DNA of 64,000 nucleotides from Cupriavidus pampae. Its GTDB lineage: Bacteria > Pseudomonadota > Gammaproteobacteria > Burkholderiales > Burkholderiaceae. Below the pieces are notes generated by a model that made no database searches, had not been told where the DNA came from, and saw nothing but the letters and a program-made list of their open reading frames with translations. The stretch spans positions 310,001-374,000 of the forward strand of contig NZ_CAJZAG010000004.1 in assembly GCF_914271485.1 (NCBI RefSeq), written 5' to 3'. Positions 9,445 through 18,165 of the stretch are shown piece by piece (the first letter of the stretch is position 1; the number at the start of each line of letters is the position of its first letter). A program made the translations under genes and the position numbers.

Positions 9445-10386
9445 ATGGAACTGCGCCAGCTTCAATACTTCGTACGCGTCGTCGAACTCGGCAGCATGAG
9501 CCGGGCAGCGCTCGAGCTCGACATGGTGCAATCGGCCATCAGCCAGCAGATCAGCCGGCTCGAGAGTGAATTGTCCACACGCCTGCTGCGCCGTGCGCCA
9601 CATGGCGTGACGCCGACCGAGGCGGGGCTCGCGTTTTTTCACGAAGCGCAGCTCACGCTCAGGCATGCGGAACAGGCCAAGCGTGCCGCGCACCAGGCGC
9701 GACTGTCCGGTACCGTCAGCGTGGGGCTTGCGCCCACCACCGCATCGGTGATCGGCGTACCGCTGATGCGCGCGATGCGCGAGCGCTATCCCGATGTGCG
9801 CCTGCACATGGTGGAAAGTCTCTCCGGCCATCTGACCGCGATGCTCAACGCGCGCCAGCTCGACCTCGCGGTGCTGTTCGACACCAACGCCGCGCGACGC
9901 TGGACCGTGATGCCGCTGCTCGAGGAAACCTTGTTCCTGATCCGCTCGCGCGCGGCGTTGCCACAGGGCCGCGCTGACCCGCCGACACGCCTTTCGATCG
10001 TCGACCTCGCCGAGATCCCGCTGATCATGCCTACCGGTCTGCACGGCCTGCGCAGCACGCTCGATGGCGCGTTCGCGCGCGCGCAGGTGGTGCCGAGCGT
10101 GGTGCAGGAAGTGGACTCGCTTGCGATGCTGATGGATGCGGTGGACATGGGCTTCGGCGCCACGCTGCAACCATGGGCCGCGGTCGGTCGCTACCCCGAC
10201 GCGGAACAACGCTTCCACCTCGCGCAGATCGACGACCCCAACGTCGGTCGCCAGAACCTGCTCTGCAGCCTCTCCGACGACGAACTCTCCCCGGCCGCGC
10301 TCGCCCTGCGCGTGGTGCTGGCCGACACCGCCCGCAGCCTGGTCCGCTCCGGCGGCTGGCACGGCGCCCGCCTGCTGGACGCATAG
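9445..10386 (+). CDS. LysR-family transcriptional regulator upstream of tcuAB
   Basis: 313 residues, starting at 9445 with GGGGAGAGAC directly upstream. The N terminus MELRQLQYFVRVVELGSMSR, followed by QSAISQQISRLESELS, is a typical LysR winged helix. The effector domain carries the usual substrate-binding elements. It lies between galC (62 bp upstream) and tcuA (181 bp downstream), all on the same strand. In Salmonella the tcuABC genes are governed by the LysR protein TcuR. This gene occupies the equivalent position but is co-directional rather than divergent. A LysR-like dyad sits in the gap before tcuA. Confidence 0.92.
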   Translation: MELRQLQYFVRVVELGSMSRAALELDMVQSAISQQISRLESELSTRLLRRAPHGVTPTEAGLAFFHEAQLTLRHAEQAKRAAHQARLSGTVSVGLAPTTASVIGVPLMRAMRERYPDVRLHMVESLSGHLTAMLNARQLDLAVLFDTNAARRWTVMPLLEETLFLIRSRAALPQGRADPPTRLSIVDLAEIPLIMPTGLHGLRSTLDGAFARAQVVPSVVQEVDSLAMLMDAVDMGFGATLQPWAAVGRYPDAEQRFHLAQIDDPNVGRQNLLCSLSDDELSPAALALRVVLADTARSLVRSGGWHGARLLDA

Positions 10387-10433
10387 CGTTTTCTTGAGGT
10401 CGATCGCAGCCACAAGCTTAGGGCCGCCTGGGT

Positions 10434-10448
10434 ATCACAAATCGTGAT
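10434..10448. promoter_or_regulatory. ATC-N9-GAT dyad (LysR-type box) before tcuA
   Basis: ATCACAAATCGTGAT has 5-bp arms around a 5-bp centre and fits the ATC-N9-GAT form of a LysR box. It lies 120 bp upstream of tcuA and 48 bp after the LysR gene ends. It is a plausible activation site for the tcu operon. Confidence 0.4.
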
Positions 10449-10478
10449 GCCCCCATGCCGGGCAGGGGATTAGCACGG

Positions 10479-10512
10479 GGAAGCGTGACCGGTACAGTTC
10501 CGGCACGCTTCC
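10479..10512. terminator. Hairpin GGAAGCGTG...CACGCTTCC between lysR and tcuA
   Basis: Perfect 9-bp outer arms (10479-10487 and 10504-10512) with CCGG pairs nested inside. It is 93 bp downstream of the LysR stop and 56 bp upstream of tcuA. No T-run follows, so it could be a weak terminator, an attenuator in the tcu leader, or an operator. Confidence 0.35.
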
Positions 10513-10567
10513 ATAAGATTAGAACTGTGTTCCCAATCCCCACTCAAGCCATGAAGGACGTCCGGCC

Positions 10568-12025
10568 ATGATCGACGTTCTTGTCATTGGCGGCGGTAAC
10601 GCCGCATTGTGCGCGGCCCTGATGGCCCGCGAGGCTGGTGCCAGCGTGATGCTGCTGGAGTCCGCACCGCGCGAATGGCGCGGCGGCAATTCGCAGCACA
10701 CGCGCAATCTGCGCTGCATGCATGACGCGCCGCAGGACGTGCTGATCGACGCCTATCCGGAAGAGGAATTCTGGCAGGACCTGCTCAAGGTCACCGGCGG
10801 CATTACCAACGAACATCTGGCACGGCTCGTGATCCGCGCGTCGTCGAACTGTCGCGACTGGATGCGCAAGCACGGCGTGCACTTCCAGCCGCCGCTGTCG
10901 GGCGCGCTGCATGTGGCGCGCACCAATGCGTTCTTCATGGGTGGCGGCAAGGCGCTGGTCAATGCGTACTATCGCAGCGCCGAAGACCTCGGCGTGCAGA
11001 TTCGCTACAACGCGCCGGTCGATGCGATCGAGCTCGATGGCGACCGCTTCGTGGCCGCGCGCATCGGGGGCGAGCGCATCGAGGCACGCGCCTGCGTGCT
11101 GGCCGCAGGCGGCTTCGAATCGAACCGCGAATGGCTGCGCGAGGCCTGGGGCCAGAACGAGCGCGGCGAATGGCCGGCCGACAACTTCCTGATCCGCGGC
11201 ACGCGTTTCAATATGGGCGTGCTGCTCAAGTACATGATCGAGGCCGGCGCCGATGCGATCGGCGATCCATCGCAGTCCCACTGCGTGGCGATCGACGCGC
11301 GCGCGCCGTTGTATGACGGCGGCATCTGTACGCGCATCGACTGCGTGTCGCTGGGCGTGGTGCTCAACAACAAGGCGGAGCGCTTCTACGACGAGGGCGA
11401 GGACTTCTGGCCCAAGCGCTACGCGATCTGGGGGCGTCTGGTGGCACAGCAGCCGAACCAGATCGGCTACTCGATCATCGACGCCAAGGCGGTTGGCCGC
11501 TTTATGCCACCGGTGTTCCCGGGCGTCACCGCCAACACGCTGCCCGAACTCGCGCGCAAGCTTGGCCTCGACGAGGCCACGTTCATGCGCACCATCAACG
11601 AATACAACGCCGCCTGCCGCGTCGGCAAGTTCGACCACACGGTGCTCGACGACTGCCATACCGAAGGCGTCACGCCGGCCAAGACGCACTGGGCACGCCC
11701 GCTCGACACCGCGCCGTTCTACGGCTACGCGCTTCGTCCCGGCATCACGTTCACGTATCTGGGCCTCAAGGTCAACGACCGCGCCGCCGTGCACTTTGAC
11801 GGCCAGCCGAGCCAGAACCTGTTTGTCGCCGGGGAAATGATGGCCGGCAACGTGCTCGGCAAGGGCTATACGGCCGGGGTCGGCATGTCGATCGGCACCA
11901 CGTTTGGCCGCATCGCCGGCACGGAAGCCGCTCACGCAGCGGCGGCGGTAAAGGCAGGGAAGGCAGGCAACACGACTGCCCGCTCCAGCAAAGCATCACA
12001 GGACATCGAGCATGCAACATCTTGA
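10568..12025 (+). CDS. tcuA: FAD-dependent tricarballylate dehydrogenase TcuA
   Basis: 485-residue flavoprotein of the FAD_binding_2 (fumarate reductase/succinate dehydrogenase flavoprotein) family. TcuA oxidises tricarballylate to cis-aconitate. The N-terminal dinucleotide-binding motif is [18 protein letters not shown]. TcuA-type sequence continues with [17 protein letters not shown] and [15 protein letters not shown]. The C-terminal flavin motif is [25 protein letters not shown] lies about 10 bp before the start at 10568. The stop overlaps the tcuB start by 14 bp, matching the known pairing in which TcuB reoxidises TcuA-bound FADH2. Because the neighbours act on 4-oxalomesaconate-type tricarboxylates, the true substrate could be a related acid. 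Confidence 0.9.
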   Translation: MIDVLVIGGGNAALCAALMAREAGASVMLLESAPREWRGGNSQHTRNLRCMHDAPQDVLIDAYPEEEFWQDLLKVTGGITNEHLARLVIRASSNCRDWMRKHGVHFQPPLSGALHVARTNAFFMGGGKALVNAYYRSAEDLGVQIRYNAPVDAIELDGDRFVAARIGGERIEARACVLAAGGFESNREWLREAWGQNERGEWPADNFLIRGTRFNMGVLLKYMIEAGADAIGDPSQSHCVAIDARAPLYDGGICTRIDCVSLGVVLNNKAERFYDEGEDFWPKRYAIWGRLVAQQPNQIGYSIIDAKAVGRFMPPVFPGVTANTLPELARKLGLDEATFMRTINEYNAACRVGKFDHTVLDDCHTEGVTPAKTHWARPLDTAPFYGYALRPGITFTYLGLKVNDRAAVHFDGQPSQNLFVAGEMMAGNVLGKGYTAGVGMSIGTTFGRIAGTEAAHAAAAVKAGKAGNTTARSSKASQDIEHATS

Positions 12026-13196
12026 AGCGCTGACGCGCGAGGCCGCGGCGCTGGGCGAGGGCGCGCTGACGCTGGCCGGCACCCTGACCGCCGACGAGAG
12101 CGAAGTCGCCCGCACGCTGCAGATCTGCAACGCGTGCCGCTACTGCGAAGGCTTCTGCGCGGTGTTCCCCGCGATGACGCGTCGCCTGGAGTTCGGCAAG
12201 GCCGACCTTCACTATCTGTCCAACCTGTGCCACAACTGCGGCGCGTGCTTCCACGCGTGCCAGTACGCACCACCGCACGAATTCGCGGTCAATATCCCGC
12301 AGGCCATGGCCAAGGTGCGCGTGCAGACGTACGGCGACTACGCGTTTCCGGCGGCGCTCGGCGGCCTCTATCGCCGCGCGGGCCTGACCACCGCGCTCGC
12401 GCTGGCGGTGGGGCTCGCGTTGTTCCTGCTGATGGTGCTCGGCATGCGCGGCACGCTGCTGCACGAGCCGCTGGCCGGCAATTTCTATGCGATCTTCCCG
12501 CACAACCTGCTGGCCGCGATGTTCGGCGTGGTGTTCGGGTTCGCGGTGCTGGCGCTTGGCATCGGTGTCACGCGCTTCTGGCGACAGGTCTCGCCGGGCG
12601 AGCGTCCGGACGATGCGCGCGGCGCCGCGATCGGTGGTGCCGCTCATGACGCGCTGCGCTTGAAGTACCTGGACGGCGGGCACGGCCAAGGCTGCAACAA
12701 TGACGACGACGCATTCACGCTCGCGCGCCGCAAGTTTCACCATTTCACGTTCTACGGCTTCATGCTGTGCTTCGCGGCCACCGCGGTGGCCACGCTGTAT
12801 CACTATCTGCTGGACCTGCACGCGCCGTATCCGTTCTTCAGTTTGCCAGTGTTGCTGGGCACCGCGGGCGGCATTGGCCTGCTGATCGGCCCGGCCGGAC
12901 TGCTGTGGCTGAACATGCGCCGCGACCCGCGCACGATGGATCTCGAACAACGCCCGATGGACCGTGGCTTTATCGCGCTGCTGCTGCTGACCAGCGCGAG
13001 CGGTCTCGCGCTGCTCGCGTTCCGCGATACCTCGGCGATGGCCGCGCTGCTGGCAATCCACCTTGGCATTGTCATGGCGCTGTTCCTGACGCTGCCGTAT
13101 GGCAAATTCGCGCACGGCATCTTCCGTAGCGCCGCGCTGCTCAAGTGGAATATCGAGAAGCGCCGGCCCAGCGATCTGGCGCTTGGCTCTGATTGA
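12012..13196 (+). CDS. tcuB: Tricarballylate utilization protein TcuB
   Basis: 394-residue membrane iron-sulfur and probable heme protein that returns electrons from reduced TcuA to the quinone pool. Near the N terminus there are two cysteine clusters, [16 protein letters not shown] and [14 protein letters not shown], enough for two [4Fe-4S] centres. About six hydrophobic segments follow from residue 110 on, with scattered His residues (for example [12 protein letters not shown] and [14 protein letters not shown]) that could ligate heme. The size and motif order match TcuB/CitB. The 14-bp overlap with tcuA implies coupled translation. Confidence 0.92.
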   Translation: MQHLEALTREAAALGEGALTLAGTLTADESEVARTLQICNACRYCEGFCAVFPAMTRRLEFGKADLHYLSNLCHNCGACFHACQYAPPHEFAVNIPQAMAKVRVQTYGDYAFPAALGGLYRRAGLTTALALAVGLALFLLMVLGMRGTLLHEPLAGNFYAIFPHNLLAAMFGVVFGFAVLALGIGVTRFWRQVSPGERPDDARGAAIGGAAHDALRLKYLDGGHGQGCNNDDDAFTLARRKFHHFTFYGFMLCFAATAVATLYHYLLDLHAPYPFFSLPVLLGTAGGIGLLIGPAGLLWLNMRRDPRTMDLEQRPMDRGFIALLLLTSASGLALLAFRDTSAMAALLAIHLGIVMALFLTLPYGKFAHGIFRSAALLKWNIEKRRPSDLALGSD

Positions 13197-13224
13197 ACTA
13201 GATAGAAACCAAAGGAGATCCACC

Positions 13225-14013
13225 ATGACGAAACCCGGCGTACTGAACATCCCGTCGATGCGCGACCGCTGCACCGAGGCGGAATGGAAAGCGCGCGTGG
13301 ACCTGGCCGCCTGCTACCGGCTCGTGGAGCTGTATGGCATGGCCGACATGATGGCCAACCATATCTCGGCGCGCGTGCCCGATGAAGATGGCGCGTTCCT
13401 GATCAATGCGTACGGCATGATGTACGAGGAGATTACCGCGTCGAGCCTGATCAAGGTGGACCACGCGGGCACGATCCTGTCGAAGCCGGACTTCGGCGAT
13501 CTGAACTACGGCGTCAACAAGGCGGGCTACGTGATTCACAGCGCCGTGCACCACGCGCGCCCCGAAGTGGCCTGCGTGATCCACACGCATAGCTGGGCCT
13601 CGATGGCGATCTCCTCGCTCGAGCATGGCCTGCAGCCGCTGACGCAGACCGCGATGCGCTTTCTGAAGATTGGCTACCACGACTATCAGGGCGTGGTGCT
13701 GGACACCGCCGAGCAGGAATCGCTGATCGCCGACCTTGGCACCGGCGAGGCGCTGATCCTGCGCAACCACGGCGCGCTGACCGTCGGCAACACCGTTGGC
13801 GAAGCGTTCAACTGGATGCATCGGCTGGAGCTGTCGTGCCGCGCGCAGATTGGCGCGCTGGCGTGCGGTTCGCCTCTGCAGAAGGTTCCGCAGGACGTGC
13901 TGGAAGCCACGTGGAACAACTACCAGCCCGGCACGCGCCGTCCGTACGGCGTGATGGAGTGGCCCGCGCTGCTGCGCAAGCTCGACCGCCTCGACCCTAG
14001 CTATCGGGATTGA
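13225..14013 (+). CDS. Class II aldolase/adducin family protein
   Basis: 262 residues. The start at 13225 has a strong AAAGGAGAT ribosome-binding site; an upstream in-frame extension to 13099 runs inside tcuB and is not used. The metal site of the class II aldolase fold is clear: IHTHSWASM supplies two His and LRNHGALTVG the third. Relatives include fuculose-phosphate aldolase and metal-dependent decarboxylases such as 3,4-dihydroxyphthalate decarboxylase, so aldol cleavage or decarboxylation of a hydroxy or oxo acid is likely. The protein is 29 bp downstream of tcuB in the tcu operon. Its substrate should be an intermediate of this pathway, but it cannot be named from sequence. Confidence 0.9.
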   Translation: MTKPGVLNIPSMRDRCTEAEWKARVDLAACYRLVELYGMADMMANHISARVPDEDGAFLINAYGMMYEEITASSLIKVDHAGTILSKPDFGDLNYGVNKAGYVIHSAVHHARPEVACVIHTHSWASMAISSLEHGLQPLTQTAMRFLKIGYHDYQGVVLDTAEQESLIADLGTGEALILRNHGALTVGNTVGEAFNWMHRLELSCRAQIGALACGSPLQKVPQDVLEATWNNYQPGTRRPYGVMEWPALLRKLDRLDPSYRD

Positions 14014-14019
14014 GGTTCC

Positions 14020-14039
14020 TCGCTCCCTCACGGGAGCGA
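14020..14039. terminator. Hairpin TCGCTCCC-TCAC-GGGAGCGA
   Basis: Perfect 8-bp stem with a 4-base loop, 6 bp after the class II aldolase stop and 40 bp before the next Bug start. No T-run follows, so it more likely attenuates or stabilises the upstream mRNA within the operon than ends transcription. Confidence 0.4.
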
Positions 14040-14079
14040 AGTCGCGGGAACGGGTAAATACAAATACGAGAGACAAGCA

Positions 14080-15057
14080 ATGAACAGAAGACGCATGCTG
14101 GCGCAGATGCTGGCAATCGGCGCAGCCCCCATGATCATGACCTCTGCGCGCGCGCAGGGACTGCCCAACAAGCCGTTCACGCTGATCGTGCCGTTCGCGC
14201 CGGGAGGCAACCTCGACGTGGTGGCGCGCGCCGTCGCGCCCGCGCTCGAGCAGCATCTTGGCCGCAACGTGATCGTCGACAACCGCCCCGGCGCGGGCGG
14301 CGTGATTGGCGCGAGCGCGGTGGCGCGTGCCGATGCCGATGGCTCGATGCTGCTGGTGACCACGCCCAACGCGATCGTCGTGCTGCCACGCATGACCAAG
14401 ACCAACTACAAGCTCGCGAGCTTCGCCCCGGTCGGTCTGGTGTCGACCACCGCGCTGGTGATCGTGGTCAAGGGTAACGATACGCGCTTCAAGGACGTAC
14501 GCGCGTTGCTCGACTTCGCCAAGGCCAATCCGGGCAAAGTGGCCTCGGGTCACGCGGGTCCGGGCACGACCAACCATATGGCCACGCTGCAGCTCGAGGA
14601 CGCTGCCGGCATCAAGCTGAATCAGGTGCCGTACAAGGGCTCGGCGCCCGCGCTGGTGGACCTGCTCGGTGGCCAGATCGACATGGTGGTGGACCAGCTG
14701 ACGAGTTCGGCGCCGCATATCCAGTCGGGCGCGCTGCGCGCCATCGCGGTGATGTCGCGCGATCGCGATCCTTCGTTGGCCAACGTGCCGACGCTGCGTG
14801 AATCGGGTCTGGCCAATTTCGATGCGACCACGGCGACCACGCTGCTCGCGCCGTCCGGCACGCCCGCGGCCGTGGTGGAGACCATCAATACGGCGCTGCG
14901 CAAGGCGCTGGCCGAGGAGCAGGTCAAGAAACGCCTGCTGACCGTGGGCAGCATTGCGCGATCCTCGACGTCGAAGGAAGTGGCGGACCGGCTTGCGCAG
15001 GAAGACGCGCGCGCGCAGACGCTGGCCGCTTCCGGCCGCCTGAAGGCCGCCGAGTGA
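14080..15057 (+). CDS. Bug-family tripartite tricarboxylate transporter receptor with Tat-like leader
   Basis: 325 residues. The leader MNRRRMLAQMLAIGAAPMIM has consecutive Arg residues before a moderately hydrophobic stretch and ends in TSARAQG, so Tat export is possible, unlike most Bug proteins, which use Sec. The mature domain shows IVPFAPGGNLDVVAR, DNRPGAGGVIGAS and QVPYKGSAPALVDLLGG. It lies inside the tcu operon between the class II aldolase and lactonase-like genes, so it presumably binds a substrate of that operon. Confidence 0.92.
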   Translation: MNRRRMLAQMLAIGAAPMIMTSARAQGLPNKPFTLIVPFAPGGNLDVVARAVAPALEQHLGRNVIVDNRPGAGGVIGASAVARADADGSMLLVTTPNAIVVLPRMTKTNYKLASFAPVGLVSTTALVIVVKGNDTRFKDVRALLDFAKANPGKVASGHAGPGTTNHMATLQLEDAAGIKLNQVPYKGSAPALVDLLGGQIDMVVDQLTSSAPHIQSGALRAIAVMSRDRDPSLANVPTLRESGLANFDATTATTLLAPSGTPAAVVETINTALRKALAEEQVKKRLLTVGSIARSSTSKEVADRLAQEDARAQTLAASGRLKAAE

Positions 15058-15088
15058 GCCACACGCATTTGCATACGGATACCTTTTC

Positions 15089-15994
15089 ATGACACGCCCC
15101 TGCCTGCCCGTACCGGAACACCTCACCGCCCCCGCCTTCCGCGCGCCGGCTGGTGCCTGCGACAGCCATGCGCATGTGTTCGGCCCATACCACCGCTTTC
15201 CGCTGGCCGACGATCGCAGCTACACGCCGGCCGCGTATCCGGCCGACGCGTTCGTTGCGCATCTGGACCAGCTCGGCCTTGAACGCGGCGTGCTGGTGAC
15301 CGCGAGTGCGAGCGGCACTGGCGTTGGCAATGCGGTGGTGCTCGACGCGCTGCGCAAGTATCCAACGCGTCTGCGCGGGATTGCGGTACCCGCGCCGGAC
15401 ACGACGGACAAGGACCTCGACGCCTGGCACGCGGCCGGTGTCCGCGGCGCGCGCTTCAACCTGTATCAGGTGGATGGCCACGCGGTCTATCGCAATGGCG
15501 CCGGCATCGACGTGCTGGAAGCCATCGCGCCACGTCTGCGCGAGCGGGGCTGGCATGCGCAGATCTGGATTCATGCGCCAGACCTCGTGGAGATGGGCCC
15601 GCGCCTGAAGAAGCTCGGCATCCCGCTGGTCGTGGACCATATGGGCCGCATGGCCACCACGCGTGGCGTAAATGATCCGGGCTTCCAGGCCTTGTGCGCG
15701 TTGCTCGCGGAAGGCGCCGCATGGACCAAGATCTCCGGCGCCGACCGGCTGGCGCCCGGTGCCGGTACCGGTGCTACGCCATACGCTTCGGTCGATCCAT
15801 TTGCCACGGCGCTGCTCGCGGCCAATCCGGATCAGGTGGTGTGGGGCTCGGACTGGCCGCATATCAACTACTTCGATCCCGCGCATATGCCCGATGACGG
15901 CGTGCTGTTCAACCTGCTGGCGCGGTGGTTGCCCGACGCGGCGCTGCGCGAGCGTGTGCTGGTCACGAACCCGGCGAGGCTGTACGACTTCTGA
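15089..15994 (+). CDS. Amidohydrolase-family protein, 2-pyrone-4,6-dicarboxylate lactonase (LigI)-like
   Basis: 301-residue metal-dependent hydrolase of the amidohydrolase_2 family. The layout follows LigI, which opens 2-pyrone-4,6-dicarboxylate to 4-oxalomesaconate: PAGACDSHAHVFGPYHRFPL near residue 20, GVRGARFNLYQVDG in the middle, VVDHMGR, WTKISGADRL, then WGSDWPHINYFDP with the catalytic Asp and VTNPARLYDF at the end. The same scaffold covers 4-sulfomuconolactone hydrolase and other lactonases, so the exact lactone is uncertain. If it is a true LigI-type enzyme, its product would be the substrate of the galB-like hydratase at 7944, linking the two operons. It is 31 bp after a Bug gene. 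Confidence 0.85.
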   Translation: MTRPCLPVPEHLTAPAFRAPAGACDSHAHVFGPYHRFPLADDRSYTPAAYPADAFVAHLDQLGLERGVLVTASASGTGVGNAVVLDALRKYPTRLRGIAVPAPDTTDKDLDAWHAAGVRGARFNLYQVDGHAVYRNGAGIDVLEAIAPRLRERGWHAQIWIHAPDLVEMGPRLKKLGIPLVVDHMGRMATTRGVNDPGFQALCALLAEGAAWTKISGADRLAPGAGTGATPYASVDPFATALLAANPDQVVWGSDWPHINYFDPAHMPDDGVLFNLLARWLPDAALRERVLVTNPARLYDF

Positions 15995-16032
15995 CGGCAG
16001 CGCCCTCGATAAAAACATACAGGAGACACTCC

Positions 16033-17004
16033 ATGCCCCGAATTACCCAGCGCCTGCTGCAGGCGTTTGCGATTGCCGTCGCGGCAACTTCCGTCGCGGC
16101 GCACGCCGCCGATGAATATCCGACCAAGCCTGTGCGCATGATCGTGGCCTTCACCGCCGGCGGTACCACCGACATGCTCGCGCGTAGCGTCAGCCAGCAC
16201 CTGTCGCAGAAGCTCAAGCAGTCGTTCGTGATCGACAACCGCCCCGGTGCGGGCGGCAATATCGGCACCGAGTTCGTGGTACGTTCGCCCGCCGACGGCT
16301 ACACGCTGCTGGTCGATTCGGTCGGCCCGATCGCCATCAACCAGACGCTGTACAAGCGGCTGAACTATGACCCGCTCAAGGATCTGGTGCCGGTGGTGCA
16401 GATCGCCGATGTACCGAACGTGCTGGTTGTGCATCCGTCGTTGCCGGTGAAGAACTTCGAGGAGTTCGTGGCCTACGCCAAGGCCAACCCGGGCAAGCTC
16501 AACTACAGTTCCACCGGCGTCGGCACATCGTCGCACCTGTCGGGCTTTATGCTGACCGAGCGCATCGGCGCGCAGGCCACGCATATCCCGTACAAGGGCG
16601 CGGATGCGCTCAACGATCTGCTTACGGGCCGCGTGCAATTCATGTTCGCGACGATTCCGTCGGTAATGGCGCATATCCAGGCTGGCAAGCTGCGCGCGAT
16701 CGCGGTCAGCAGCGGCAAGCGCTCGCGCTCGATGCCCGATGTGCCGACCGTGGCCGAGAAGGGCTTCCCCGGTTTCGAGGCCGGCTCATGGTTTGGTATC
16801 TTCGCTCCCAAGGGCACGCCGCAGGCGGTGATCACCAAGGTCAATCAGGCCGTCAACGAAGCGCTGCCTTCGCTGCAGGCGCAGATGATCCGTGAAGGCG
16901 CCGATCCGGTGGGCGGCTCTGCCGAGCAGTTCGGCAAGTTCACGCAGAAGGAATACGTGAAGTGGAAGGACGTGGTGCGCGCGTCGGGCGCGTCCGTCGA
17001 TTAA
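16033..17004 (+). CDS. Bug-family tripartite tricarboxylate transporter receptor
   Basis: 323 residues. The start at 16033 has AGGAGA at 16021. The signal peptide MPRITQRLLQAFAIAVAATS ends near AAHAADEYP. Motifs are VAFTAGGTTDMLARS, DNRPGAGGNIGTEF, HIPYKGADALNDLLTG and VQFMFATIPSV. It is the second Bug receptor in the same operon and is much closer to the Bug at 1-930 than to its operon neighbour at 14080, which argues for a duplication rather than a functional pair. The ligand is unknown. Confidence 0.93.
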   Translation: MPRITQRLLQAFAIAVAATSVAAHAADEYPTKPVRMIVAFTAGGTTDMLARSVSQHLSQKLKQSFVIDNRPGAGGNIGTEFVVRSPADGYTLLVDSVGPIAINQTLYKRLNYDPLKDLVPVVQIADVPNVLVVHPSLPVKNFEEFVAYAKANPGKLNYSSTGVGTSSHLSGFMLTERIGAQATHIPYKGADALNDLLTGRVQFMFATIPSVMAHIQAGKLRAIAVSSGKRSRSMPDVPTVAEKGFPGFEAGSWFGIFAPKGTPQAVITKVNQAVNEALPSLQAQMIREGADPVGGSAEQFGKFTQKEYVKWKDVVRASGASVD

Positions 17005-17028
17005 GTCGATTGAGGAAAGGAACAGAGC

Positions 17029-18030
17029 ATGTCTGATGCCGCGCCGCTGCGGATTCTGATGTCCGAGGCCGCGCACGGCCAGTATGCCGCGGCCATCGAT
17101 GCCGCGCTGGCCGGCCGCGCATGGGTGCCGGTGCTGGCGCCGGCGGTGGATGATCGCACCGTGGTCGATGCCGATGTGGCCTTCGTCTCGCGCGATGTCA
17201 CCGGGCTGTCAACCAAGCACGAGATCAAGCCGGTCACTGGCCGCTTCTATACCGCGATGCTCGAAGCGCCTTCGCTGCGCTGGACTCATGTGCATTCGGC
17301 AGGGGCAGACCGTGCGGTGTTCGTGCAATTGCGCGAGCGCGGCGTGACGCTCACCACGTCATCGGGCGCCAATGCCGGCGTGGTCGCGCAGACCGCGTTG
17401 GCTGGATTGCTGGCGCTGGCGCGGCATCTGCCGTTGCTGTACGACGCCCAGCGCGAACGCCGCTGGGCGCCGCTGATGCGCTCGGGCATGCCGCGCGATC
17501 TGCAGGGGCAGACCGCAACCATCGTTGGATGGGGGCCGATCGGCCAGCAGATCGGCGCGGTGCTGCAACTGTTCGGCATGAAGCTGATCGTGGTGCGTCA
17601 GCGCGCCACCTCGGCGGGCCCCGGCTGCGAGACCGTGACGTTCGCGGATTTCGGCAAGGTGCTGCCACGCACCGATTGGCTGATCCTGGCGTGCCCGCTG
17701 ACGCCCGACACGCGCGGGCTGGTCGATGCCGCGGCGTTACAAGGCCTGGCCGACGGCGCGCGGCTCGTCAACGTGTCGCGCGGCGAAGTGGTCGATGAAC
17801 CCGCGCTGATCGACGCGCTGCAGTCGGGCCGTCTTGCCGGCGCCTATCTGGACGTTTTCGCGCACGAGCCGCTGCCTGAAACGTCGCCGCTGTGGACGCT
17901 GCCGAGCGTCATCGCCACACCCCACAGCGCGGGCTTCTCCGATGGCAATGCCGCACGTGTGGTCGATATTTTCCTCGACAACCTGCGCAACTGGAGCCGT
18001 GGGGAGGCGATGCGTAATGTCGTGAACTGA
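17029..18030 (+). CDS. D-isomer-specific 2-hydroxyacid dehydrogenase
   Basis: 333-residue NAD(P)-dependent dehydrogenase interconverting a D-2-hydroxy acid and a 2-oxo acid. AAAGGA precedes the start. The dinucleotide site is ATIVGWGPIGQQIG. The next element is LVNVSRGEVVDEPALIDAL, and the catalytic Glu and His lie in DVFAHEPLP and ATPHSAGF. It is the last gene of the tcu-type operon, 24 bp after a Bug gene. It could reduce a 2-oxo acid generated by the aldolase or lactonase steps, or process a hydroxylated tricarboxylate. Which acid it uses is not visible. Confidence 0.9.
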   Translation: MSDAAPLRILMSEAAHGQYAAAIDAALAGRAWVPVLAPAVDDRTVVDADVAFVSRDVTGLSTKHEIKPVTGRFYTAMLEAPSLRWTHVHSAGADRAVFVQLRERGVTLTTSSGANAGVVAQTALAGLLALARHLPLLYDAQRERRWAPLMRSGMPRDLQGQTATIVGWGPIGQQIGAVLQLFGMKLIVVRQRATSAGPGCETVTFADFGKVLPRTDWLILACPLTPDTRGLVDAAALQGLADGARLVNVSRGEVVDEPALIDALQSGRLAGAYLDVFAHEPLPETSPLWTLPSVIATPHSAGFSDGNAARVVDIFLDNLRNWSRGEAMRNVVN

Positions 18031-18044
18031 GCGGCAAATTAGCG

Positions 18045-18103
18045 CTGCGGAAATTTCCTACACAAGACGAAGACGCAGCCTACAGCTCCTGCGGAAATTT
18101 CCT
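18045..18103. promoter_or_regulatory. Two direct copies of CTGCGGAAATTTCCT, each a palindrome
   Basis: Identical 15-mers at 18045-18059 and 18089-18103, each containing the perfect palindrome GGAAATTTCC. Their starts are 44 bp apart, close to four helical turns, so bound proteins would share a DNA face. The first copy continues as TTCCTACA, resembling half-sites of the BvgA/EvgA family of response regulators. They lie in the 135 bp before the receiver-domain gene at 18166 and probably govern it. Confidence 0.5.
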
Positions 18104-18165
18104 CAAGTCAGACGCTGCGCGTGTTGGCATGATCGAAGCCACTACCAACCGATCTTGCTCATCAC

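Noticed and set aside
11772..13274. 500-codon minus-strand frame opposite tcuA-tcuB
   Set aside because: Gln/Arg/His-rich shadow; tcuB on the other strand has conserved cysteine clusters.
13198..15126. 642-codon minus-strand frame across the class II aldolase and Bug genes
   Set aside because: Low-complexity Arg/His/Gly composition and antisense to two genes with clear motifs and ribosome-binding sites.
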